Assembly: GCA_021296015.1 (NCBI GenBank)
Contig: JAGWBG010000003.1
Location: 603 to 17,171 of the forward strand
Reading direction: 5' to 3'
Length of the DNA: 16,569 bases
DNA from: Dehalococcoidia bacterium
GTDB taxonomy: Bacteria > Chloroflexota > Dehalococcoidia > Lucifugimonadales > JAGWBF01
The notes beneath the pieces were generated by a model. The model was not told the DNA's origin. It worked only from the letters and a program-made list of their open reading frames with translations, and did no database searches. The position numbers and the translations under genes are program-made. Positions 6,347-12,311 of the stretch are shown here, piece after piece (position 1 is the first letter of the stretch; each line of letters starts with the position of its first letter).

Positions 6347-6811
6347 CTAGCCCAGCTTCTCTACCTCGGCCAGGATGTCCGCCGGGTTGGGCAGGGTGGG
6401 CGGCGCGTACTCGTGCCTGTACCTGATGATGCCCTCCCTGTCCACGATAAGCACCGCACGGTTGCTGGTGCCCCTGTCCCCGTTCCACAAATCGTAGGCC
6501 TTGCTCATTTCTCCATGAGGATGGAAGTCGGACACCAGCGGATAGGGGATATTACCCAAGCCGTTTGAATATGTCCGGTGAGCGTGTTGACTGTCGCAGC
6601 TTATGCCCAGTACCTGGGCACCCTTCTCCTCGAACTGGGCATTGTATTGCCGGAACGAGGAGACCTGGTTCGTTCAACCACCTGTAAAGTCAAAGACGTG
6701 AAAGGAGAGGACTACAATTTTCTCTCCCCTGTACTGGCTCAAGCTCACCCGGTCACCCGGGTAGGCGGGAAGGCTAAAATCAGGTGCCGGCTGCCCTACT
6801 TCTGCCGCCAT
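6347..6811 (-). CDS. Selenocysteine peroxiredoxin (AhpC/TSA redoxin family), in-frame TGA
   Basis: Read through one TGA, this minus-strand frame (ATG 6811-6809 to TAG 6349-6347) gives a complete 154-residue peroxiredoxin. An AAGGAGG ribosome site lies 7 nt upstream. The N-terminus MAAEVGQPAPDFSLP matches the neighbouring paralog's MAGEVGQAAPDFTL. Then come the strand IVVLSF (32-37) and DFTGG-TGA-TNQVSSF. The TGA is codon 46 (6676-6674), exactly the peroxidatic Cys of the TxxC motif. Homology continues in the same frame: AQVLGISCDS (65-74), PYPLVSD, NRAVLIVDREGIIRYRHEY. The only Cys is Cys72, so without Sec the protein has no peroxidatic residue. Stem-loops follow the TGA. A TGT/TGC-to-TGA nonsense change or base-call error is the alternative, but it would have to hit precisely this codon. 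Expected role: reduction of peroxides with a thiol partner. Confidence 0.82.
6625..6676 (-). promoter_or_regulatory. Candidate bacterial SECIS region after the UGA codon
   Basis: Two alternative stem-loops follow the TGA (6676-6674). The larger (6663-6625) begins 10 nt after it: UCUCCUCG pairs with CGAGGAGA, then a 4x5 internal loop, GGCA pairs with UGCC, and the apical loop is AUACAA. The smaller (6675-6653) pairs GAACGA, starting inside the TGA, with UCGUUC around an 11-nt loop containing AGGUCU, the loop sequence of the E. coli fdhF SECIS. Bacterial SECIS elements lie inside the coding region just 3' of the UGA. The placement fits; which fold is used cannot be decided by eye. Confidence 0.5.
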
Positions 6812-6883
6812 AGCTATACCTCCTTAGTCGTAAATTTTGCAGGACGGAAAATCATAGGGAATAGGTGTCACCCGGAAAGGCTA

Positions 6884-7357
6884 TCAGGACAACTGCCTCA
6901 GGGCCTCTCCGATTTCGTCGTAGTTCGGCTCCACGACGGGGCTGGGAGCCTCCCATCTGTAGCGTACTATGCCGTCCTTGTCCAACACAACCACGGCGCG
7001 GTTGGCTGCCACATACCCTTCCATACCTGCCAGGTTCTGAAAGGCAACGCCGTACTGGTTCACTACCTGCCGGTTATAGTCACTCAGAATCGGGAAGTTC
7101 AGATTGTTCTGCTCGGCCCATGCCTTCTGAGAGAAAGGCGAGTCTACACTGATTCCCAGGACCTGGGCGTTCAGGGAATTAAGTTGGTCCGCCTGGTCCC
7201 TAAAGGTGCACATCTCCGTGGTGCATACGCCGGTAAAAGCTCCGGGGAAGAACGCCAAGACCACGTTCTTGCCCCTGAACTCGCTCAACTTGCGCTGCTG
7301 GTTACTGGAATCATACAAGGTAAAGTCAGGCGCGGCCTGGCCCACTTCTCCTGCCAT
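6884..7357 (-). CDS. Peroxiredoxin (AhpC/TSA family), cysteine form
   Basis: A 157-residue thioredoxin-fold peroxidase that reduces hydrogen peroxide and organic hydroperoxides. The start at 7357 is set by an AAGGAGG site 7 nt upstream; a longer frame to 7420 lacks one and overlaps the predicted -10. Motifs: VGQAAPDFTL (5-14), AFFPGAFTGVCTTEMCTF (35-52) with the peroxidatic Cys45 and a possible resolving Cys50, LGISVDS, FPILSD, NRAVVVLDKDGIVRYRWE. Length fits the BCP/AhpE-like or Prx5-like classes. The stop is a tandem TGA-TAG, so a TGA read-through would end at once. It is the promoter-proximal member of a tandem pair: the selenocysteine paralog starts 72 bp downstream on the same strand. 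The two share the N-terminal sequence and nearly the same ribosome site, which suggests a tandem duplication. Confidence 0.92.
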   Translation of the reverse strand: MAGEVGQAAPDFTLYDSSNQQRKLSEFRGKNVVLAFFPGAFTGVCTTEMCTFRDQADQLNSLNAQVLGISVDSPFSQKAWAEQNNLNFPILSDYNRQVVNQYGVAFQNLAGMEGYVAANRAVVVLDKDGIVRYRWEAPSPVVEPNYDEIGEALRQLS

Positions 7358-7418
7358 GTCTACACCTCCTTCTCGGTATATTCTGACCACTCCCACGGGT
7401 ATGGAACAAGCAGCCACC

Positions 7419-7424
7419 ATTATA
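7419..7424 (-). promoter_or_regulatory. -10 box for the peroxiredoxin pair
   Basis: A perfect TATAAT on the minus strand (7424-7419), about 62 nt before the first peroxiredoxin ATG. The matching -35 position (TAGAAC at 7447-7442, spacer 17) is weak, so an activator or a non-standard sigma factor would be needed if this is the promoter. Confidence 0.4.
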
Positions 7425-7467
7425 ACCTATTCAAAGGGGCAGTTCTACCACCGAATCCCACAAGGCC

Positions 7468-7494
7468 TTGAATTCCGCCCCACCCGGTTATAAA
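7468..7494 (+). promoter_or_regulatory. Possible promoter for the nicotinamidase gene
   Basis: TTGAAT (7468-7473) and TATAAA (7489-7494) on the plus strand, with a short 15-bp spacer, ending 33 nt before the ATG at 7528. Good hexamers but sub-optimal spacing. Confidence 0.35.
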
Positions 7495-7527
7495 TTGGTC
7501 CTAGAGACGGCGCGGAGGAGGTGGCAC

Positions 7528-8076
7528 ATGGCAAAGGTCGTACTGGTGGTAGACATGCTGAAGGGGTTCTTGGAGCCGGGTCACAACCTCTACTGTGGGG
7601 ACGACTGCCGAGACATTATCCCCAACGTCAGGACGATGCTGGAGCGGGAGCGAGCAGCTGGCTCCAGTATCTTCTTCATCTGCGACAACCACGAACCCGA
7701 CGACCTGGAGTTCCGTATATTCCCCACGCATTGCGTGAAGGGCACTGAGGAAACGGAGGTGATACCGGAGCTGAGCAAGTTCGTGACAGAGCACAACGTC
7801 GTACCTAAAAATCGCTACAGCGGTTTCTTCAACACCGTTCTGGAGAGGGAGCTAAATGCCCTCAATCCGGAGATGGTGATTGTGTGTGGAGTGTGCACCG
7901 ACATCTGTGTCCTGCATACCGTGGCAGACGCTCGCAACAGGGACTACCCCGTAGAGATTCCCACAGACTGCGTTGCCACCTTCAACCCGGACGCACACAA
8001 GTGGGCGCTTGACCACATAGACAAAATTCTTGGTGCAAGTCTGGTACGGGCCATCACCTTGGGGACTGGTAGCTAA
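7528..8076 (+). CDS. pncA: Nicotinamidase, isochorismatase-like cysteine hydrolase
   Basis: A 182-residue isochorismatase-fold amidase, probably converting nicotinamide to nicotinate for NAD salvage. The catalytic triad is visible: Asp9 in VLVVDMLKGF, Lys94 in PKNRYSGFF, and the nucleophile Cys127 in GVCTDICVLHT. Metal-site residues also fit nicotinamidases: Asp53 and His55 in CDNHEPDD, and His68 in FPTHCVKGTEET. The layout, including a WALDHI segment near the end, closely follows the Bacillus YueJ-type nicotinamidase as I recall it. The ATG at 7528 follows GGAGGAGG at normal distance; a longer frame from 7468 would run through the promoter. It is transcribed away from the peroxiredoxins. Other isochorismatase-type amidases are the alternative, but the HCV-x-GTE motif favours nicotinamide. 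Confidence 0.82.
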   Translation: MAKVVLVVDMLKGFLEPGHNLYCGDDCRDIIPNVRTMLERERAAGSSIFFICDNHEPDDLEFRIFPTHCVKGTEETEVIPELSKFVTEHNVVPKNRYSGFFNTVLERELNALNPEMVIVCGVCTDICVLHTVADARNRDYPVEIPTDCVATFNPDAHKWALDHIDKILGASLVRAITLGTGS

Positions 8077-8079
8077 TAT

Positions 8080-8117
8080 CCTTTTGAGGCCCACATCCTC
8101 GGAAAAAGGTGTATAAT
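8080..8117 (+). promoter_or_regulatory. Inverted repeat followed by a -10 box, before the PAC2 gene
   Basis: Three bases after the nicotinamidase stop, CCTTTTGAGG can pair with CCTC plus AAAAGG across a 7-nt loop and a 3-nt bulge (8080-8109). A TATAAT (8112-8117) follows directly, with no convincing -35. It could be a weak terminator for pncA, a promoter for the PAC2 gene with an operator-like palindrome, or both. Confidence 0.35.
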
Positions 8118-8196
8118 CCCACTGTTACGGAAGCACAGTCCACCCATGCCTGTACAGCCAAACCCGGCACATCACTGAAGAAAGCGAAGTCTCCCG

Positions 8197-9093
8197 ATGG
8201 AATATTTGACGATTCACGAGACACCCCCGGACAAGGTCAGCCACCTGGTGATGGCCTTCAAAGGCTGGCCCGACGCCGGAGACGGTGCCAGCAGCGCTAT
8301 TCGCTACCTGCTCAGGAAGTTCTCGGCAAAGAAGTTTGCAGAGTTAGATCCCGAAGAGTTCTACGATTTCACCCAGGTCCGGCCACAGACCACCATTAAC
8401 AGAGAGGGCCTGCGAATAGCGAAGTGGCCCGCAAATGAGCTTTTTTACTGCACGTCAGAGGAGCCTTCCCAGAACTTGATGGTTTTCCTCGGCGTTGAGC
8501 CTAACTTGAAATGGAAAACCTTCTCCAGGGCTATTATAGATAACGCGGCAGATTGGGGAGTAACGACCGTCGTACATATAGGAGCTCTACTGGATGCCGT
8601 ACCCCACACCAGGGAGGTGCGTATCAGCGGCTCTTCCAACCTTGTGGACTTCAAGAAGAGCCTTGAAGGCCAAAACATCAGACCTTCCAACTACCAGGGG
8701 CCCACGGGCATAACCTCGGCGGTAATGGAAGCATGTACCGCCAGAGGGATGAATTACGCCACTGTATGGGGGCATACGCCCCATTACCTTCAGGCAGCCC
8801 CAAACTACAGGGTGAGCTATGCTCTAATCAGCCATATTTCCCGCATACTGGGGTTCAAGATAGCTCTGGACGAGCTACAATCCGCCGCCACAACCTTCGA
8901 CATGGAAGTGGAAAAGGCGGTGAGCAATGACGCTCAAATCGGAGCCTACGTGCAAAAACTGGAGCAGAGCTATGATGAGACCGCAACCCTGGTCCCGGGG
9001 GATATTCCAAGGGCGGACGAGGTGGTGAGGGAGCTGGAGGAGTTCCTCAAGGGGCAGCAGAGACGCGACGGAGAGGATGGCTCTGCCGGATAG
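8197..9093 (+). CDS. PAC2 family protein (proteasome assembly chaperone-like)
   Basis: A 298-residue bacterial PAC2 (PF09754) protein. Family features: FKGWPDAGDGASSAIRYL (21-38), the ELDPEEFYDFTQVRP stretch (49-63), REGLRIAKWPANELFY, the core strands VVHIGALLDAVPHTREV, QGPTGITSAVMEA, and the WGHTPHYL region. The C-terminal 80 residues are charged and helical, probably coiled coil (KAVSNDAQIGAYVQKLEQSYDE). The start ATG has only a loose GAAGAAAGCGAAG purine run upstream. Archaeal and eukaryotic relatives help assemble 20S proteasomes; bacterial members are found in Actinobacteria and Chloroflexi, and no proteasome gene is visible here. The precise bacterial role is unresolved. The family call is firm. 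Confidence 0.9.
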   Translation: MEYLTIHETPPDKVSHLVMAFKGWPDAGDGASSAIRYLLRKFSAKKFAELDPEEFYDFTQVRPQTTINREGLRIAKWPANELFYCTSEEPSQNLMVFLGVEPNLKWKTFSRAIIDNAADWGVTTVVHIGALLDAVPHTREVRISGSSNLVDFKKSLEGQNIRPSNYQGPTGITSAVMEACTARGMNYATVWGHTPHYLQAAPNYRVSYALISHISRILGFKIALDELQSAATTFDMEVEKAVSNDAQIGAYVQKLEQSYDETATLVPGDIPRADEVVRELEEFLKGQQRRDGEDGSAG

Positions 9094-9152
9094 AGGGTCC
9101 GCTCCCTACCCTTTATGGGACCTTTGCAAAGGTGATTCTCATTCACTTCGTC

Positions 9153-10487
9153 TCACGCCGGTGAGGACGATGAACGGGCCTCGGGTGGCAGCGAGTTTTC
9201 CCAGCCGCCAATCAGGGTGCGGGATGTAGACTCCAGGATGAGGATACAGGCCGCCCCTCCCAGACTGGCTGCGATGGAGATGCCCCAGGCTATGTCGTAG
9301 GCCCCGAAAACGTCGAAGACCACGCTCCCAATCAGTCCCCCCAACGCCATGCCCAAGCCGGCACCCAAACTCTGGAAACCGTAGATAGTCCTGACCGGCC
9401 CCATGCCGTAGTACTGGCGGTTGATGACCAGAAAGGCGGACATCTCTCCTCCAAGCCCTATCCCGAACAGGGCTGCGAACAAGTAGAACTGCCAGGGGTC
9501 CTGGGTCCAGAATAGAAGCGCCACAGTGATTCCCTGAATGAAGTAGGCCAGGGCCATGACTCCCTTGGCCCCCCAACGGTCCGCCAGAACGGGAGTGGCG
9601 AACCGGCTGGCGATGCTGAAGAAGGAGTAGATGCTGACAATTAGCGCAGCCGCCTCCAGCGACATGCCGTGGACGGTGTGAGCGAAGAAGACCACCCCAA
9701 CCATGACGGTAGAATGGCCTATGCACCCCAGATGATGGATAGCGATGAGGTTCCAGAATGCCCTGGTCCTGCGTGCGTGTTGCATGAACACTCTGCTGCG
9801 TATCTTCGTCACGGAAGGGTCGTCCGCAGGTCTTGGGGGAGGGTCGCCCTCGGATGCGCCATAGGGTTGCATAGCCTTGTCGGCGGGCTGACTGCGAAAC
9901 TGGGACAAGAGGGAGAATATTATAATCCCTCCAACGGCGGCGATTCCCCAGAAGGCCGTCTCCCACTCCACTCTAACAAGGATGAAAGCCAGGGCCGGAG
10001 CCATAACCGAGGCCCCCATACCTCCGGCCGACTGCTGGAGGCCCACCGCAATGCCGAGGCGTCTCTGGAACCAGGCTGCCACCGTGGTTGGTATATTCAC
10101 CATGAACATGGCCTGAGCTATGCCCAGTATAAAGCTGTAGTAGATATACAGCTGCCATACCTGCTGTATGCTGCTCAGAAGGAACATACCCACTACATAC
10201 AGGGTTGCTCCCACCAGTAGGGCCTTTCGTGCTCCGTACCTGTCGCCTATCCATCCGGCGACAGGTGACAGCAAGGCACCGGTTATGCTTCTCAAGAAGT
10301 AGGCGAGAGTTATGGCGGTCAGAGTCCACCCGAAGTCGTCCTGTAGCTTGACCAGCAGAATGGAAAATGCTTGACTGATGAAGTTGGTGCTGACCTGAAG
10401 GACGGTGGCCATCACCACGATGAGCCACGCGTAATGCCAGTGTACGCCTATGGAGCGCATTCCCTGGCCCAGACTAAGCTTCAGCAT
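9153..10487 (-). CDS. MFS transporter (organic-anion carrier type), copy 2
   Basis: A 444-residue major facilitator carrier with about 12 helices, paralogous to the carrier at 4898-6226. Shared landmarks: start MLKLSL, HYAWLIV (18-24), the loop 2-3 signature GDRYGARK (81-88), a central loop with GASEGDP, QHARRTRAFWNLIAIHHLGC, FGIGLGGEMSAF, INRQYYG and the tail LPPEARSS. The start is the only sensible ATG; the upstream sequence has no strong Shine-Dalgarno. Downstream it converges on the PAC2 gene with 59 bp between. An IS630-type remnant lies 108 bp upstream. Substrate unknown; the nearest family types carry monocarboxylates or oxalate. Confidence 0.9.
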   Translation of the reverse strand: MLKLSLGQGMRSIGVHWHYAWLIVVMATVLQVSTNFISQAFSILLVKLQDDFGWTLTAITLAYFLRSITGALLSPVAGWIGDRYGARKALLVGATLYVVGMFLLSSIQQVWQLYIYYSFILGIAQAMFMVNIPTTVAAWFQRRLGIAVGLQQSAGGMGASVMAPALAFILVRVEWETAFWGIAAVGGIIIFSLLSQFRSQPADKAMQPYGASEGDPPPRPADDPSVTKIRSRVFMQHARRTRAFWNLIAIHHLGCIGHSTVMVGVVFFAHTVHGMSLEAAALIVSIYSFFSIASRFATPVLADRWGAKGVMALAYFIQGITVALLFWTQDPWQFYLFAALFGIGLGGEMSAFLVINRQYYGMGPVRTIYGFQSLGAGLGMALGGLIGSVVFDVFGAYDIAWGISIAASLGGAACILILESTSRTLIGGWENSLPPEARSSSSPA

Positions 10488-10595
10488 AGCCGCCGCGCAC
10501 TGTCCCTATCCCCACCGTATCACCACACACGGCGCAGTGAGGAAGAGGCTTCCGGTGTGGTCCCCTCACCAGGCTTTTGCCCTCTATAGCTATGC

Positions 10596-11111
10596 CTATG
10601 CTGCTCTCCCTTGCTCCCGCTCCTGAGTGACTTCGTCATGTCTGAGCCAGGCGTGACGCGCAGGATGCCAGATATATCCCGCGTCATGTAGCACCTGTCC
10701 AATGGTCTTTGCGCTAACCTTGGGAGCACCATTAGACGCATGACGTAGTGCCCGCTGCAAACTCGACAGCGACCAGAAGGGCGTCCTTCTCATCTCCCGT
10801 TGTACTTCCGCGAGAATAAGCTCTTTTTCAGCGGCGCTATAGATGGAGTGTCTGCCAGCACCGGGTGTTGTGTCCAGAGCCTTTAACCCTCTTTCGTGAA
10901 AGCGCTGCACTATAGCCGCTACTCCGCTACTGCTGCGCATACGTGCTGAACGGGCAGCTTGAGTGAACGACTGTCCATCGGCCACTGCCAGGAGAGCCCG
11001 CGCCCTCCGTATCCGCTCGACTCGTTCTATCTCGGATGCTGCAATCCTTCTCAACTCGTCCTTTTCCGACTCCGTGAGTCCCCGTAGGGGCTTCTTCTGA
11101 TGTCTCCCCAT
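10596..11111 (-). CDS. IS630-type transposase N-terminal (helix-turn-helix) half, DDE half missing
   Basis: A 171-residue protein matching the DNA-binding half of IS630/Tc1-type transposases. LTESEKDELRRIAAS (12-26), RIRRARALLAVADG (33-46), then a first helix-turn-helix SFTQAARSARMRSSSGVAAI (48-67) with RFHERGLKALD (70-80), then a second winged-helix-like part FWSLSSLQRALR (112-123), VSAKTIGQVLHDAGY (132-146). The tail (EVTQEREQGRAA) stops where the two-gene forms of these elements normally end ORF A. The catalytic DDE ORF that should follow is absent: the next 108 bp hold no such frame and then the MFS gene begins. I therefore read it as an element remnant or a domesticated DNA-binding protein. 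AAGGAG lies about 12 nt before the ATG, rather far. Confidence 0.75.
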   Translation of the reverse strand: MGRHQKKPLRGLTESEKDELRRIAASEIERVERIRRARALLAVADGQSFTQAARSARMRSSSGVAAIVQRFHERGLKALDTTPGAGRHSIYSAAEKELILAEVQREMRRTPFWSLSSLQRALRHASNGAPKVSAKTIGQVLHDAGYIWHPARHAWLRHDEVTQEREQGRAA

Positions 11112-11127
11112 TTGATATAGACTCCTT

Positions 11128-11145
11128 AGTATAGGCAGTATAGGC
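11128..11145. repeat. Two tandem copies of a 9-bp unit
   Basis: AGTATAGGC occurs twice head to tail just before the transposase-like gene. Read on the minus strand, each copy contains TATACT, so the repeat also duplicates a possible -10 box. It could equally be a binding site for the HTH protein or part of the element's end. Confidence 0.4.
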
Positions 11146-11335
11146 TGTTCTAATCGGGGTTAACAGGTACACTTTCTGCGTGTACGGAACTGCCATGCCG
11201 TCCGGGTCCTCGCATGACCCTCGCCTTGCCAGTCGAGCCGTCTCCGGCGAGACGAAAGACGCCCTTGACGTCCCCCTTTTTGCACAGAACAGGTCTATAT
11301 CTATCTTGAAACCTTGTTTAGTATACTGTCAAGAG

Positions 11336-11356
11336 ATATTGTTTGATATACAATAT
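11336..11356. repeat. AT-rich palindrome in the intergenic gap
   Basis: ATATTGT and ACAATAT form a perfect 7-bp stem around a 7-nt loop, inside a clearly AT-rich patch (about 11295-11372). The 288-bp gap 11112-11399 holds no gene. Besides this palindrome it contains an isolated TTGACA on the minus strand (11332-11327) without a good -10. Confidence 0.4.
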
Positions 11357-11399
11357 TATAATTACAGATGGTATGGGGTCCCAATCCAATCCGGCGGGG

Positions 11400-11858
11400 C
11401 TAGTCCTGTTGAATTAGCTCGCATCCGGCAGCGATAAACTCCATCCACGTGGACTGAATATTGGGGAAGTCTGTGCCGAACTGGATGCCGACTGTGATGT
11501 TCAGAGCCGAACCCACTTCGGGGCGGTCCTGGACCTCAAACCGGTCGGCTGTATGGTCTCCACTCAGGTGGAGTTCTCTATGCGCCGCTATTGTTGTCGC
11601 GCCGTCGTAGAGGACAACCTCATGCACCCTAGCCTGGTCTGACCTGGTCCTGAAGTTGAGCTGCACTGCGCCACCTCGTAGCTTGCCGTCGCCGACCAGG
11701 GCGGGGGTTGGAACGGGGAAATGGACCCAAGTGTTCTGACCCGCCGAGCCTTCAATCCGGGTAAAGGGGCCGATATGCCGGACCGAGGTGAGGCGGTTTG
11801 GGTATTCCGTTTGCATACTGGTCCCGTGGACCCATGAAGTAAGCACTGTATCCGGCAT
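11400..11858 (-). CDS. Conserved hypothetical protein, beta-rich (DUF6623-like)
   Basis: A 152-residue soluble protein with no signal peptide or membrane helix. The pattern LTSWVHGTSMQTEYP (6-20), a segment with NTWVHFPVPTPAL, LRGGAVQLNFRTRSDQARV and VHEVVLYDG suggests a beta-sandwich. I recall similar proteins in Chloroflexi and elsewhere under DUF6623, but I am not certain of that number. No catalytic residues stand out. AAGGAG lies 9 nt before the ATG and a consensus promoter 44 bp upstream, so it is probably a well-expressed single gene. It lies between an element remnant and citrate synthase. Function unknown. Confidence 0.7.
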   Translation of the reverse strand: MPDTVLTSWVHGTSMQTEYPNRLTSVRHIGPFTRIEGSAGQNTWVHFPVPTPALVGDGKLRGGAVQLNFRTRSDQARVHEVVLYDGATTIAAHRELHLSGDHTADRFEVQDRPEVGSALNITVGIQFGTDFPNIQSTWMEFIAAGCELIQQD

Positions 11859-11901
11859 CCCAATATACTCCTTTCACGACACGTTAGGGAAATTTGGCCT
11901 G

Positions 11902-11929
11902 ATTATAGACCCATGTGAGTGGATGTCAA
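11902..11929 (-). promoter_or_regulatory. Consensus sigma70 promoter for the DUF6623-like gene
   Basis: On the minus strand a perfect TTGACA (11929-11924), a 16-bp spacer and a perfect TATAAT (11907-11902). The start point would be near 11895, some 37 nt before the ATG. This is the strongest promoter match in the window. Confidence 0.8.
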
Positions 11930-11971
11930 GACCGAGCCACGCTTGGAGGGAAGTGCGCAACTACAGACCTG

Positions 11972-11987
11972 CCTGTCGGCAGACAGG
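11972..11987. repeat. Short hairpin repeat in the 11859-12311 gap
   Basis: CCTGTC-GGCA-GACAGG, preceded by CCTG and followed by TTT. It resembles the dispersed CCTGCCTG...CAGG palindromes of environmental genomes and lies between two divergent promoters. The 453-bp gap also contains the promoters at 11902-11929 and 12021-12049 and the structured citrate synthase leader. Confidence 0.45.
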
Positions 11988-12020
11988 TTTCGCTCCAGTC
12001 TGCTCGGACGGAGACGTAGC

Positions 12021-12049
12021 TTGACACTCCCAGGAACCGATGATAGAAT
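12021..12049 (+). promoter_or_regulatory. Near-consensus promoter for citrate synthase
   Basis: TTGACA (12021-12026), a 17-bp spacer and TAGAAT (12044-12049): eleven of twelve consensus bases. Transcription would start near 12056, giving a leader of about 255 nt before the citrate synthase ATG, unusually long for a bacterial metabolic gene. Confidence 0.75.
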
Positions 12050-12180
12050 CCCAGTGAATAAGAGTGTCGGCGTTGCGGGTCTCCGGGCCTCACCGCCGGA
12101 TGAGCAGTTCTACCAACAGGTGCGGTGGTTGCCTACCAACAACTTATTTTCACACCTGCTCTCGCTCCCCTGTTAACATA

Positions 12181-12258
12181 TCTTGTTGATAGAGGGGCGT
12201 CTTTCTGCCCCATCTCTCAAGAGCCACCAGTTTACGTGGCAGGTCAGGTGGACCCTGC
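12181..12258 (+). promoter_or_regulatory. Structured 5' leader of citrate synthase, unidentified
   Basis: Three possible stems. First, TCTTG (12181-12185) with CAAGA (12218-12222), enclosing AGA/TCT and GGGGC (12194-12198) with GCCCC (12207-12211). Second, GCCAC (12223-12227) with GTGGC (12236-12240). Third, GCAGG (12239-12243) with CCTGC (12254-12258), which shares two bases with the second and so competes with it. No known riboswitch core is recognisable. Start control is plausible but not shown. Confidence 0.3.
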
Positions 12259-12311
12259 ACTGCTGAGGCATTTCGTAAGGAAACCAGTCATCTGGTTAAG
12301 GAGGAGTGGCC

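Noticed and set aside
6347..6559. Separate 70-residue peroxiredoxin fragment starting at an internal codon
   Set aside because: The same frame continues upstream through the TGA at 6676-6674 to a proper ATG and ribosome site, so it is the C-terminal part of the selenoprotein.
6884..6886. TGA at the end of the Cys peroxiredoxin as another Sec codon
   Set aside because: It is followed directly by TAG and lies at the normal end of the family, so it is an ordinary stop.
6578..7471. 297-codon plus-strand frame across both peroxiredoxins
   Set aside because: It is the complement of two genes with clear motifs and ribosome sites on the minus strand. It is open mostly because those genes are GC-biased.
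12239..12270. AGGTGGACC in the citrate synthase leader as a T-box core
   Set aside because: It matches only part of the T-box sequence, no specifier stem or terminator is evident, and the downstream gene is not an amino-acid or tRNA-synthetase gene.
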